Source: Mycobacterium montefiorense (GTDB taxonomy: Bacteria > Actinomycetota > Actinomycetes > Mycobacteriales > Mycobacteriaceae). Taken from it: DNA of 64,000 nt. The stretch spans positions 1,185,369 to 1,249,368 of the forward strand of contig NZ_BFCH01000018.1 in assembly GCF_003112775.1 (NCBI RefSeq), written 5' to 3'. Made by a program: the position numbers and the translations under genes. Below, one piece after another: positions 7,672-17,183 of this stretch. Position 1 is the first letter of the stretch, and each line of letters begins with the position of its first letter. The notes under the pieces are model-generated. The model did no database searches. It worked only from the letters and a program-made list of their open reading frames with translations, and had not been told where the DNA came from.

Positions 7672-8892
7672 GTGGGCGATCCGAAGAACCCGATGGCCTG
7701 GCTACCGTTCTCGATCGCCGAAGCAGCGCTGACGGGATCTGGCGACGACGCGGACCTTTCCCAGGCATGGTCGTACTTGCAGGAACGGCTGCGTGACGCA
7801 GCGCAGCTCGTCGGATCGGACCCGGCTAACCGAAATCACATCGATCTCGCCGCGGGAATGCGGCATCTGTTGGTGCTACTCACCGCGGGGATCGATGAGG
7901 TGCTGCGGTTCGACACCGATCCAATCCTGTGTGTTCAGGCCACCAGCACCGACGACCTCGTGACGTGGGGAATGGAGTGTCCAGACTGCATTTACACCCG
8001 TGCCGTACTGCGCGGCGGGGAAAGTTACCGGCTGTTCGGCAATCGAGGCACCGCACGCTACGTCGGGTTGCAGACGATGAACGGCATCGCCTCAACGGCA
8101 AACGAACTGGTCGACGAGCTCGAGGTGGATGCCGACGGGAATTTCGAGGTAATGCTGTCGCCCTCCGAGCAGGCCGGCAATTGGATGCGGCTGGAAGGCG
8201 ATCACCCGACGTTGACGGTGCGCCACTTCTTCTACGATTGGGATACCGAAGTGGCATCGTCGCTGCGCGTTGAGCGGCTCGGCGATGCGGCTGGCACGCA
8301 AGGCCGTTCGATCGATCCAGCCGTGGCAATGTCGCGGCAGTTGGTCGCTCTTGGCGACTTTGTCCAGGACAATCTGGCGTTTTTTCTGCAATTCGGCGCG
8401 GCGGCGCCGACGAACGGGTTCCTGCCGCCGATCGACCGCACCGATATAGGTGCGGCCGCGGAGAACCGGCCGGTGATCGGTCGATGGGAGCTACGTCCCG
8501 GCGAGGCGCTGATCGTGGAATCCGAACCGCCCGAAGGGATTTACCGGAGCTTCTCCATCGGCAACCCGTGGTGGGAAACCATTCATTACGGGCGCCATCA
8601 GTCCAGCCTCAATGCCCATCAGGCGGTGGTGGATTCCGACGGCCTGGTGCGAGTGGTGCTGTGCGCGCAGGACCCCGGCGTCGCGAATTGGCTTGACACC
8701 GCGGGCTTCAGCAATGGGCCCATCATCCTGCGCTGTGTGCGAACGAAAACGGCGCCGACCCCGTCGGCGCGCGTCGTGTCATTCGACAAGATTCATGCCC
8801 AGCTGCCCTCGGACACCGCGACGGTCACCGCCGAGCAGCGGGCGGCCGTCATTGCGGCGCGCCGCAACGCCGTACGCGAAAGGTTCGCCTGA
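7672..8892 (+). CDS. DUF1214 domain protein
   Basis: A 406-residue protein when started at GTG 7672, which has a GGGGAG Shine-Dalgarno sequence at the right distance; an upstream in-frame ATG at 7615 would add 19 residues but lacks one. The sequence fits the DUF1214 group, with C-terminal 'GNPWWETIHYGRHQSSLN' and a run of beta-rich segments in the middle. The biochemical function of the family is not established. It starts an apparent operon: its TGA overlaps the ATG of the sulfotransferase (TGATG), followed by a TetR regulator and an SDR. That setting suggests handling of a sterol- or lipid-like substrate, an inference only. Confidence 0.78.
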   Translation: MGDPKNPMAWLPFSIAEAALTGSGDDADLSQAWSYLQERLRDAAQLVGSDPANRNHIDLAAGMRHLLVLLTAGIDEVLRFDTDPILCVQATSTDDLVTWGMECPDCIYTRAVLRGGESYRLFGNRGTARYVGLQTMNGIASTANELVDELEVDADGNFEVMLSPSEQAGNWMRLEGDHPTLTVRHFFYDWDTEVASSLRVERLGDAAGTQGRSIDPAVAMSRQLVALGDFVQDNLAFFLQFGAAAPTNGFLPPIDRTDIGAAAENRPVIGRWELRPGEALIVESEPPEGIYRSFSIGNPWWETIHYGRHQSSLNAHQAVVDSDGLVRVVLCAQDPGVANWLDTAGFSNGPIILRCVRTKTAPTPSARVVSFDKIHAQLPSDTATVTAEQRAAVIAARRNAVRERFA

Positions 8893-10046
8893 TGTCGTTC
8901 AATGCCGACGAATTGGAGAGCGGCGCCAGTGCGGCAACCGGCCTCGACGATTTCGGGTCCTCGTACTACCGCGAGGGACTCGACCACATTGTCGAAGCGC
9001 TGAACAACGAGGCGGATCTCAACGAAATCGGCCAGGTCATCCAGCACGCGACCATCAGCAATGCGCTGATTCAGCGCCTCAAGATCGAGGACGCCTACCG
9101 ACAGCATCCCGAGATCGATGACGAGGAGGTCGGCGGCCCCGTCTTCGTGATCGGGCTACCCCGCACGGGCACCACGGCATTGAGCCAACTCGTGGCCGCC
9201 GATCCGCAATTCCGGTCGCTGCGGATGTGGGAATCCCAAGCCCCAACACCGCCGCCGGAGGCCGCCACCCAACACACCGACCCGCGGATCGACCAGGCTG
9301 AAGCGGGCCTGAAGATGCTCGACGACATGTTCCCGTTGATGAAGACAATGCACAACTCTGAAGCAACGGCCGCGACTGAATGCCAGGATCTGATGGGAAT
9401 GAGCTTCCGCACCTTTCACTTTGACGGCGCCGTTCGTGCCCCCGGATATCTGGCGTGGCTGATGGACTGCGACATGCGCGAGACGTACACCTTTCACCGA
9501 CGGGTCCTGCGGCTGTTGCAATGGCACTGCCCGCCGACGCTGTGGCATCTGAAGACCCCGGTGCACATGTTCGCCCTCGATGCGCTCGTCGAGGCCTACC
9601 CGAACGCTAGATTCCTGTGGAGCCATCGTGATCCGGCCAAGGTAATGGGCTCGGTGTGCAGCCTCATCCAGTATGTCCGCAGCTGGAGCAGCGACCGCAA
9701 CGATCCCAACGAGCTGGGCACCGAGCAGGTCGACAGTTGGGTCGAAGCCGTCCGGCGGGCCATGGATTTCCGTGCCCGGATGGGCGACGACCGCTTCGCT
9801 GACGTCTCCTTCGCCGACTTGCAATCCGATCCGATACGGACGGTGCAAGCCGGCTACGAGGACCTGGGCCTGAGCTTCACCGAGGCCACCTCGGACGCGG
9901 TGAAGCAGTGGGCCGAAGGGCACAAACCCGGCTCGCGTGGTGCACACGACTACGACCTGGCCGAGTACGGTCTGACATCGGAAGGGGTCCGTGAGCGGTT
10001 CGCGGACTACCTCGCCGCCTATCAGGCAACCGCCTGGCTCCCATGA
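8892..10046 (+). CDS. PAPS-dependent sulfotransferase
   Basis: A 384-residue protein of the bacterial sulfotransferase family (sulfotransfer_3 type). The 5'-phosphosulfate loop is visible as 'VIGLPRTGTTALSQLV' (about residues 86-101) and the 3'-phosphate-binding strand and helix as 'FLWSHRDPAKVMGSVCSL' (about residues 242-259). Catalyses transfer of sulfate from PAPS to a hydroxyl of an acceptor, here unknown; mycobacteria use such enzymes on glycolipids and sterol-like compounds. Its start overlaps the stop of the DUF1214 gene by one base and its stop overlaps the TetR gene by four, indicating translational coupling. Confidence 0.9.
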   Translation: MSFNADELESGASAATGLDDFGSSYYREGLDHIVEALNNEADLNEIGQVIQHATISNALIQRLKIEDAYRQHPEIDDEEVGGPVFVIGLPRTGTTALSQLVAADPQFRSLRMWESQAPTPPPEAATQHTDPRIDQAEAGLKMLDDMFPLMKTMHNSEATAATECQDLMGMSFRTFHFDGAVRAPGYLAWLMDCDMRETYTFHRRVLRLLQWHCPPTLWHLKTPVHMFALDALVEAYPNARFLWSHRDPAKVMGSVCSLIQYVRSWSSDRNDPNELGTEQVDSWVEAVRRAMDFRARMGDDRFADVSFADLQSDPIRTVQAGYEDLGLSFTEATSDAVKQWAEGHKPGSRGAHDYDLAEYGLTSEGVRERFADYLAAYQATAWLP

Positions 10047-10693
10047 GTGCTCCTCGGACGCGGCGACGCGAAAAACTCGAACCCGATCCGGCAGTCCGCA
10101 GCGAGATCCTGGCGGCCGCGTCAACCACCCTGCGCGAGCGTGGAGTTCGTGGACTCAGCATTGCCGCGGTGCTGGACCGCGCCAAGTTGAGCACCCGCGC
10201 CTTCTACCGGCATTTCGACTCCAAGGATGAATTGGTTGCCGCGGTCTTCCTGGAGACCGCGCGCACCGAAAGGCGCCGTCTGCAGCGCCGAATGGCCATT
10301 GCCGCAACAGAGATCGAGGCCGTGGCAGCGTGGATCGACGGGCGACTCGACTTGGCGTTCGACGACAGTGTCAAGTCTGATTTGCGGCGGCTCTCGCTGG
10401 AAGCTCAATCGCAGACATTCGCCTCCCCCGGTCTGATTCAGCCCGCATACGCCGAAATGCTCAAACCGCTCAGCGAAGCGCTACAGCGCGGCCTGAAGCG
10501 CGGAGTGTTCCACCGCATCGACCCAGTGACCGACGCGGAGTTCATCCAGGGTGTGGTGTGGGCGAGCACCAACCGGCAGTGGCGGACCGGCGATTGCGAT
10601 CGCGTTGAAGTGCGCGAAGACGCGCTCCGATTCTGTCTGCGCGCGTTGGGCGTGACACCCGAAGCGATCGATCAGATCTGCTCAAACGACTGA
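10043..10693 (+). CDS. TetR family transcriptional regulator
   Basis: A 216-residue regulator. The N-terminal helix-turn-helix (about residues 22-66) reads 'EILAAASTTLRERGVRGLSI', then 'RAKLSTRAFYRHFDSKDEL', the characteristic TetR recognition helix and following helix. The C-terminal ligand-binding domain is unassigned. It is third in the DUF1214-sulfotransferase-TetR-SDR unit, overlapping the sulfotransferase stop by 4 bp, so it probably controls this operon in response to its substrate. No obvious operator palindrome was identified. Confidence 0.92.
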   Translation: MSAPRTRRREKLEPDPAVRSEILAAASTTLRERGVRGLSIAAVLDRAKLSTRAFYRHFDSKDELVAAVFLETARTERRRLQRRMAIAATEIEAVAAWIDGRLDLAFDDSVKSDLRRLSLEAQSQTFASPGLIQPAYAEMLKPLSEALQRGLKRGVFHRIDPVTDAEFIQGVVWASTNRQWRTGDCDRVEVREDALRFCLRALGVTPEAIDQICSND

Positions 10694-10707
10694 CCAAGGG
10701 AGTATCC

Positions 10708-11511
10708 ATGGACCTGGGTTTCGCCGGCTCGACAGCGGTGGTCACGGGTGGGAGCAAAGGGATGGGACTGGCCATCGCCGAAACCCTTGCGGCCGAAGGG
10801 GCCAGCGTGGCGGTGATGGCTCGGAACCGAGAAGCGCTCGACGCCGCGGTGAACTCGCTGCTAAAGGCGGGTGCTCCTGACGCGATGGGAATCAGCGTCG
10901 ATATGGGCGACCCGAAGTCGATCGCCGACGGCTTCGCGGCAGTCGCCGAGCGCTGGGGTCGACTCAACAGCTTGGTCCACACGATTGGGCCGGGTGACGG
11001 CTACTTCGAGCAGATGGACGACACGCAGTGGGATGAGGCGTTCGCGCTGGGCACCATGTCGGCTGTGCGGTCGATCCGCGCCTGCCTGCCGCTGTTGCGC
11101 GCGGCGGAGTGGGCCCGCATTGTGACGCTGTCCGCACACTCCATTCAACGGCAGAACCCGCGCATCGTCGCCTACACGGCGTCAAAGGCGGCGTTGGCCA
11201 GCATCACCAAGAACCTCTCGAAAAGCCTTGCCAAGGAAGGCATTCTCGCAAACTGCGTGTGCCCGGGGACGATAGTGACCGCCAGCTTCACCGAAAACCT
11301 CAAAGACATCCTGGCGGCCGACGGCCTCGACGCCACCGACCCGCACGATGTCATGACCTGGATAGACAACAACTTTCATCAACCCTGTGACCTCGGTCGC
11401 GCCGGGCTTCCCGAAGAGATCGCGTCGATGACCGCATACCTGGCGTCCCGCCGAAACGGCTACGTCACCGGCGCCACCGTCAATGTGGACGGCGGGTCCG
11501 ACTTCATCTGA
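10708..11511 (+). CDS. Short-chain dehydrogenase/reductase
   Basis: A 267-residue classical SDR. The Rossmann cofactor motif TGGSKGMG is at residues 13-20, the catalytic Tyr156 and Lys160 are in 'YTASK', with a Ser near 142 ('TLSAHS'), and 'VCPGTIVT' and 'VNVDGGSDF' close the fold. An NAD(P)-dependent alcohol/ketone oxidoreductase of unknown substrate. ATG 10708 follows 'aagggagta', a good ribosome-binding site. It is the last gene of the sulfotransferase operon and faces cobN convergently only 8 bp away. Confidence 0.93.
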   Translation: MDLGFAGSTAVVTGGSKGMGLAIAETLAAEGASVAVMARNREALDAAVNSLLKAGAPDAMGISVDMGDPKSIADGFAAVAERWGRLNSLVHTIGPGDGYFEQMDDTQWDEAFALGTMSAVRSIRACLPLLRAAEWARIVTLSAHSIQRQNPRIVAYTASKAALASITKNLSKSLAKEGILANCVCPGTIVTASFTENLKDILAADGLDATDPHDVMTWIDNNFHQPCDLGRAGLPEEIASMTAYLASRRNGYVTGATVNVDGGSDFI

Positions 11512-11519
11512 GGGGTTGG

Positions 11520-14500
11520 TCAGCCCTCCAGGTCGCCTTCGGTTTCCAGCAGCGCCTGCCGTAACCCGTCCAGGGTTTCGGGTTGCGGCTCGGCCCACAT
11601 GCCGCGACCGGCCGCCTCCAGCAGTCGTTCGGCCATGCCGTGCAACGCCCACGGATTGGATTCCGTCATGAACTTCCGGTTCTCCGGATCCAGCACGTAG
11701 CGGTCGGTGAGCTGCTCGTACATCCAGTCGGCCATCACCCCCGCGGTGGCGTCATAGCCGAAGAGGTAATCGACGGTGGCAGCCATCTCGAATGCGCCCT
11801 TGTAACCGTGCCGGCGCATCGCGGCCATCCAGCGCGGATTGACCACCCGGGCGCGGAACACCCGCGTGGTCTCCTCGGACAGCGTGCGGGTGCGGATCGC
11901 GTCGGGTCGGGTGTTGTCACCGATATAGGCGGCCGGCGCCTTGCCGGTCAGCGCTCGTACCGTGGCCACCATGCCGCCGTGGTATTGGAAGTAGTCGTCG
12001 GAGTCGGCGATATCATGTTCGCGGGTGTCGGTGTTCTTGGCCGCCACAGCAATTCGGCGGTACTGCCGGTTCATGTCGTCGACGGCCTCGCGGCCGTCCA
12101 GGTCGCGCCCGTAGGCGAATCCGCCCCAGGCGGTGTACACCTGGGCAAGGTCGGCGTCGTCGCGCCAGTTCCGGCTGTCGATCAGCTGCAGCAGCCCGGC
12201 GCCATAGGTGCCCGGCTTGGATCCGAAAATCCGTGTGGTTGCCCGCCGTTGATCGCCGTGCTGGGCCAGGTCGGCCTGCGCGTGGGCGCGGACGAAGTTG
12301 GCATCGGCGGGCTCGTCGAGTTCGGCGACCAATCGCACCGCGTCGTCGAGCATCGTGACGACGTGCGGGAACGCGTCGCGGAAGAATCCGGAGATCCGGA
12401 CGGTGACGTCGATCCGTGGGCGTTGGAGCTCGGCCAGCGGAATCGGCGTCAGGCCGACGACGCGGCGTGATGCGTCGTCCCACACGGGCCGAACGCCGAG
12501 CAGCGCAAGAACTTCGGCGATGTCGTCGCCGGCGGTGCGCATCGCCGAGGTGCCCCACACCGACAGCCCCACCGATTGCGGCCATTCACCGTGGTCGCTG
12601 CGGTACCGGTCTAACAGTGAATCAGCAAGCGCGACACCGGCTTCCCAGGCCAGCCGGGAAGGTATCGCCTTGGGATCGACGGAGTAGAAATTGCGGCCGG
12701 TGGGCAGCACGTTAACCAGGCCGCGCAGCGGCGACCCCGATGGGCCCGCCGGGATGAACCGGCCGTCCAGCGCCCGGAGCACCTGGTCGATTTCGGCAGC
12801 GGTACCGGCCAGCCGCGGTACCACTTCGGTGGCCGCGAACCGCAGCACCGCGGCAACATCGGCATTGTCGGTGATCGTGTCGACGGCGTCGGGGTCCCAG
12901 CCGGTGGCCTGCAGCGACGCGACCAGCCCGCGGGCAATGGCCTCGGTTTGATCGACCTTGGTCCGCTCGTCGGTGCCGTCTTCGGCCAGGCCTAGCGCTT
13001 GTCGCAATCCCGGCAGGGCATGCTCACCGGCGAATAGCTGCCGGGCCCGCAGGATGGCCAGCACTAGGTCGAGTTCCGTCTCCCCCGTTGGCTTCTGGCC
13101 GAGGATGTGCAGGCCGTCGCGGATCTGGACGTCTTTGATTTCGCAGAGCCAGCCGTCGACGTGCAGGATCATGTCGTCGAACGAGTCTTCTTCGGGCCGT
13201 TCGGTCAAGCCGAGGTCGTGGTCCATCTTGGCGGCCCGGATCAGCGTCCAGATCTGCTGACGGATGGCGGGCAGCTTGCCAGGGTCCAGGGCGGCGACGT
13301 TGGCGTACTCATCGAGCAGCTGCTCCAAACGCGCGATGTCTCCGTAGCTTTCGGCGCGGGCCATCGGCGGGATGAGATGGTCGACGAGCACCGCGTGCGC
13401 ACGTCTCTTGGCCTGGGTGCCCTCGCCGGGATCGTTGACCAAAAACGGGTAGATCAGCGGCAGGTTGCCCAGCGCGGCGTCGGATCCGCAGGCCGCCGAC
13501 ATGCCCAGCGTCTTTCCCGGAAGCCACTCCAGATTTCCGTGCTTGCCCAGGTGCACCACCGCGTGCGACCCGAATCCGGTGTCCAGCCAGTGGTAGGCGG
13601 CCAGGTAGTGATGGCTGGGCGGCAGGTCCGGATCGTGGTAGATGGCGACCGGATTCTCGCCGAAGCCGCGGGGTGGCTGCACCAGCAGCACCAGATTTTC
13701 GGATTGCAGTGCGGCCACGACGATCTCGCCGTCGGGGTCTTTTGTGCGATCGACGAAAAGCTCTCCGGGTGCGGGACCCCAGTGGGTTTCGACGGCGTCA
13801 CGGAATTCTTCGGGCAGTGTGGCGAACCAGGCGCGGTAATCCCGTGCAGACACCCTGATCGGGTTGCCCGCCAGTTGCTCTTCGGTGAGCCAGTCAGGGT
13901 CCTGCCCGCCTCGTTCGATCAGCGCATGAATAAGGGCGTCACCGTCGTTGGCCTCGACCCCGGGAAGATCGCCCACCCGATAACCGTGGTCGCGCATCGC
14001 CCGCAGCAGCGCCACCGCGCTCGCTGGAGTGTCCAATCCGACGGCGTTGCCGATGCGGGCGTGCTTGGTGGGATACGCCGAAAACACCAGGGCCACCCGC
14101 TTGTCGGCAGGGGCGACGTGCCGCAGTTGCGCGTGCCGGATAGCCAGGCCCGCGACCCGTGCGCAGCGCTCCGGGTCGGCGACATACGAGATCAGCCCGT
14201 CGTCGTCGATCTCTTTGAACGAGAACGGGACGGTGATGATGCGCCCGTCGAACTCGGGGACCGCGACCTGACTGGCGACGTCCAGTGGGGACAGGCCGTC
14301 GTCATTTTCACGCCACTGATCGCGCGGGCTCGTCAGGCACAGACCTTGCAGAATCGGAATATCCAGGGCCGCAAGATGTTCGACGTTCCAGCTATCGTCG
14401 TCGCCGCCAGCCGACACGGTCGCGGGCTTCAGTCCCCCGGCGGCCAGCACGGTAACCACCATGGCGTCGGCGTTGCCGAGCCGTTGCAGCAGTTCGGGTT

Positions 14501-15119
14501 CGGCGGTGCGCAACGACGCGCAGTAGACGGGCAGCGCTCGGCCACCCGCGTCTTCAATGGCCGTACACAGCGATTCGATGTACCCGGTGTTACCGGCCAG
14601 GTGTTGCGCGCGGTAGTACAGCACCGCGATTGTCGGGCCGTCGATGTGCTGCGACTGCGCCCGCTCCAGTTCACCCCAGGTCGGGGTCACCACCGGCTCG
14701 GTGAAGCCGACGCCGGTCATCAGCACGGTGTCGGACAGGAAGGCGTGCAATTGGCGTAGGTTCTCCACGCCGCCGTGCGCCAGGTAGATGTGCGCCTGCA
14801 CCGCGATGCCGGCGGCCAACGTGGACAGTCCGGTCAATTCGGCGTCGGCGGCCTGCTCGCCACTGACCAAAATCGTCGGAATGCCACTGGCGATCACGGT
14901 GTCGATGCCACTTTGCCAGGCTCGATAGCCCCCGAGGATCCGGACGACCACGATCGCCGCGTCGGCCAAGAGGTCCGACAATCCCCCGCAACCGGGAGGT
15001 GCCCCCACCTCGTCGGACAACCGCGCGGGGTTGGCCCATCGATAGTTTTTGCCGCTGGAGCGGGCACTGATCAGGTCGGTGTCGGATGTCGACAGCAACA
15101 GGATGGTCGGCTCAGCCAC
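11520..15119 (-). CDS. cobN: Cobaltochelatase large subunit CobN
   Basis: A 1199-residue protein, typical of CobN (about 1190 residues in M. tuberculosis, Rv2062c), which it closely resembles throughout. CobN inserts Co2+ into hydrogenobyrinic acid a,c-diamide with ATP, in complex with CobS/CobT-type AAA subunits, in the aerobic cobalamin pathway. Landmarks include N-terminal 'LLLSTSDTDLISARSSG', 'VHLGKHGNLEWLPGK' and 'RIFGSKPGTYGAGLLQLIDS', and C-terminal 'GYKGAFEMAATVDYLFGYDA', all CobN/ChlH-family hallmarks. The start is GTG 15119. It stands alone on the minus strand; the other cob genes begin at 18.8 kb, separated by an accessory insert. Confidence 0.97.
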   Translation of the reverse strand: MAEPTILLLSTSDTDLISARSSGKNYRWANPARLSDEVGAPPGCGGLSDLLADAAIVVVRILGGYRAWQSGIDTVIASGIPTILVSGEQAADAELTGLSTLAAGIAVQAHIYLAHGGVENLRQLHAFLSDTVLMTGVGFTEPVVTPTWGELERAQSQHIDGPTIAVLYYRAQHLAGNTGYIESLCTAIEDAGGRALPVYCASLRTAEPELLQRLGNADAMVVTVLAAGGLKPATVSAGGDDDSWNVEHLAALDIPILQGLCLTSPRDQWRENDDGLSPLDVASQVAVPEFDGRIITVPFSFKEIDDDGLISYVADPERCARVAGLAIRHAQLRHVAPADKRVALVFSAYPTKHARIGNAVGLDTPASAVALLRAMRDHGYRVGDLPGVEANDGDALIHALIERGGQDPDWLTEEQLAGNPIRVSARDYRAWFATLPEEFRDAVETHWGPAPGELFVDRTKDPDGEIVVAALQSENLVLLVQPPRGFGENPVAIYHDPDLPPSHHYLAAYHWLDTGFGSHAVVHLGKHGNLEWLPGKTLGMSAACGSDAALGNLPLIYPFLVNDPGEGTQAKRRAHAVLVDHLIPPMARAESYGDIARLEQLLDEYANVAALDPGKLPAIRQQIWTLIRAAKMDHDLGLTERPEEDSFDDMILHVDGWLCEIKDVQIRDGLHILGQKPTGETELDLVLAILRARQLFAGEHALPGLRQALGLAEDGTDERTKVDQTEAIARGLVASLQATGWDPDAVDTITDNADVAAVLRFAATEVVPRLAGTAAEIDQVLRALDGRFIPAGPSGSPLRGLVNVLPTGRNFYSVDPKAIPSRLAWEAGVALADSLLDRYRSDHGEWPQSVGLSVWGTSAMRTAGDDIAEVLALLGVRPVWDDASRRVVGLTPIPLAELQRPRIDVTVRISGFFRDAFPHVVTMLDDAVRLVAELDEPADANFVRAHAQADLAQHGDQRRATTRIFGSKPGTYGAGLLQLIDSRNWRDDADLAQVYTAWGGFAYGRDLDGREAVDDMNRQYRRIAVAAKNTDTREHDIADSDDYFQYHGGMVATVRALTGKAPAAYIGDNTRPDAIRTRTLSEETTRVFRARVVNPRWMAAMRRHGYKGAFEMAATVDYLFGYDATAGVMADWMYEQLTDRYVLDPENRKFMTESNPWALHGMAERLLEAAGRGMWAEPQPETLDGLRQALLETEGDLEG

Positions 15120-15283
15120 CCCTCATTCGTACCGTAGCGTCGCCGCGATGCAAGCGGCGACCTCGCATTCCGCCGCCCCAGTAGGAGCGCTGATGACGGA
15201 AAAATTGGTGACGGTTGCGTACCTTAACCGATGTTAGCGTTGATCAATAACAAAGAGCGACAAGCTAACCCCAGGATGCCGTT

Positions 15284-16738
15284 ATGTCTATTTTTGCCGA
15301 TGCCGCCCGCCTCCTCAGCAATTTGGCCAACGTGGGATCGCAGTTCATCGGCCTGGACGCCAATCTCATGCCATCCACGTCGGACTCGGGAGCTGGCGGC
15401 GAATATCTTGCGGGCAGCGTGACCGGCATGACCGGAGGCCTGGGAAGCTCGCTGAGCTCGGGTCAAATTCTCGGGGGGATCTTCAAGCCCGCAGACGCGC
15501 TCGCAACATGGGATCGCAATGCCAACCTAGGCAGCCAAGATCTTCGACAAAAATACAGTGCCGACATGTACTACAAACCTGCCCATCGGCTGCAGGTTGC
15601 CCGCAACGGCGAGCGAACTTCCAACGTGAAACCGGCGGGTGCGGCCGTCAACATCCTCCCGTGGACTGCCAGCGTTATCGGATATTTAGAGCTGTTGCTG
15701 GGATTCGGGCCACCGAACGAGGGTGACGATCTGGAAGTCGGCGCACAGCTTTGGAGCACATTGCGAGATGAGCTCGCGTCGGCCATTCCGAACGAGGACT
15801 GGCAGGGAGAGGCCTCGGATACCTACGCGGGTCAGGTGGCAGCAGTGCAGGACATTGCGCAGACGCTGGCCGAACTGGACGGTCAGCTGGCAGAGATCGT
15901 TGTGGAGCAAGCGGAATGGGTCACCCATATTCGTCTGGGTTTCGGGATTTTGCTCAACCTACTTACCACGGCAATCGTCATTGAAGTCGCTCTCCGAATA
16001 GCCCTGGCTATGGTCCCGGGCGGACCGGCGTGGGCAATGGGTTGGGCGATCTTGGCTTCTTCGCTAGCAATGGCTGCCGCCCTCGGCATGCTCGGCGCCT
16101 TGACCGGATTATCGGTAGAAAACGGCAAGAAAGCCCACCATGTCACCTCCGAAATCAATCGGCTGGGCGAGGCCGCGACGCAACTAGTAAATGAGTCGAT
16201 GGCTCATAGCGTCGGTTCCGTAGCGCCTCAGTCGCGGGTCTCCGAATTCCAGGCTCCTCCCCAGGGCACGCCCACTACCTTCGCCGGGCCCACCGGCGGC
16301 CAGCCAACACAGCCGAAGATGACCAAGGCGAGGTCTGAATACGAGCAGTTTGGCGCAAGTGCGACACCGCATAGCCCGCAGGGTGAGGATGCCGAATGCG
16401 ATGAAAAGCAGAACGTGACGATTCCGGCCCTCGATGAATCGATGCGAATGCTGAAACAGCAGGGACCCAACTACTCCGGACAAGCCCCTCGACGAGCGGG
16501 CTCGCGCAACCCGGTGATCGGAGAAAAACGCCAGCTCGACGCCGCCGAAGCCGATGGAGCGGCTGCGGGCACCGACGCTGTCGACCGTGCGCCCATCGAT
16601 CGTGAACTACGTCAGGGTGTTAATGAGAAGCTGGCACAGGCCACTTCCGGATTGAACCGCGACACAGAGGCTTACGCGGATGCGACAGCGGACAGGCGCC
16701 ATTCACCGGGCAGGGTCTATTCCGCCACCATCCAGTAG
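15284..16738 (+). CDS. EspA/EspE-like ESX-secretion-associated protein
   Basis: A 484-residue protein starting at ATG 15284, with an AGGA ribosome-binding site. The centre (about residues 133-275) resembles the EspA/EspE domain: 'GYLELLLGFGPPNEGDD', a WxG turn in 'DWQGEASDTYAGQ' (Trp173-Gly175), a long helical segment, then two hydrophobic helices (about 217-240 and 248-273). The N-terminal 130 residues are Gly/Ser-rich and extra compared with EspA. The C-terminus is polar and carries 'DGAAAGTDAVDRAPID', strikingly like the EspA C-terminal motif 'EGAAAGTEDAERAPVE' as recalled. EspA-type proteins are co-secreted with ESX-1 substrates; no ESX core genes are in this window. Divergent from cobN. 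Confidence 0.78.
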   Translation: MSIFADAARLLSNLANVGSQFIGLDANLMPSTSDSGAGGEYLAGSVTGMTGGLGSSLSSGQILGGIFKPADALATWDRNANLGSQDLRQKYSADMYYKPAHRLQVARNGERTSNVKPAGAAVNILPWTASVIGYLELLLGFGPPNEGDDLEVGAQLWSTLRDELASAIPNEDWQGEASDTYAGQVAAVQDIAQTLAELDGQLAEIVVEQAEWVTHIRLGFGILLNLLTTAIVIEVALRIALAMVPGGPAWAMGWAILASSLAMAAALGMLGALTGLSVENGKKAHHVTSEINRLGEAATQLVNESMAHSVGSVAPQSRVSEFQAPPQGTPTTFAGPTGGQPTQPKMTKARSEYEQFGASATPHSPQGEDAECDEKQNVTIPALDESMRMLKQQGPNYSGQAPRRAGSRNPVIGEKRQLDAAEADGAAAGTDAVDRAPIDRELRQGVNEKLAQATSGLNRDTEAYADATADRRHSPGRVYSATIQ

Positions 16739-17091
16739 GTCAGAACCATCGACCGGTCGCTAGTCGGGAAGCCGACTCCCTCGAAAGCGATTTCGCCGGG
16801 CGTGGGATTGTGGTCAGCGCGGTTCCGCCAGGTCAGGCAATACATGTCGCCGACCGATTTGATATGCAAGTCGAAATCGCCGACCAACTCGTCTTCGATG
16901 CCGAAGTACTGAACATGGTAGTTACCGGGAAAGCCATTGGACGTGTCGCCAGTTGCCCGGCCCCGGCAGATCGCGCGGTCCTCCTCGACCGCGTTAGAAG
17001 AGATCCAGCGCGCATCGATGACGTCTGTTTCCTCAGTATTGAACCGATATTCGGCAACCCCGATCACCGCGGTGTGAATCATGTCGGGCAT
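16717..17091 (-). CDS. Hypothetical protein overlapping the EspA-like gene tail
   Basis: A 124-residue protein (ATG 17091, or ATG 17082) with natural-looking composition: acidic, Trp/Tyr-containing, with the segment 'NGFPGNYHVQYFGIEDELVG' and C-terminal 'DRSMVLTYWMVAE'. Not recognised as any family. Its 3' end overlaps the EspA-like gene by 22 bp in convergent orientation. No Shine-Dalgarno sequence is obvious. No signal peptide or membrane helix is seen. It could be a partner or modifier of the EspA-like protein, but only proximity suggests that. Confidence 0.6.
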   Translation of the reverse strand: MPDMIHTAVIGVAEYRFNTEETDVIDARWISSNAVEEDRAICRGRATGDTSNGFPGNYHVQYFGIEDELVGDFDLHIKSVGDMYCLTWRNRADHNPTPGEIAFEGVGFPTSDRSMVLTYWMVAE

Positions 17092-17183
17092 CTTATCGGT
17101 TGCGGCTGCTCACTTCTGAGCTCCAACCATTGACTACCGGCCGGGCGCCCGCGCGCGGTGCGATGATGCCCAACCCCGCCGTT

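Noticed and set aside
15120..15283. Possible cobalamin riboswitch upstream of cobN
   Set aside because: No B12-box-like sequence or recognisable fold found in the 164-bp divergent spacer.
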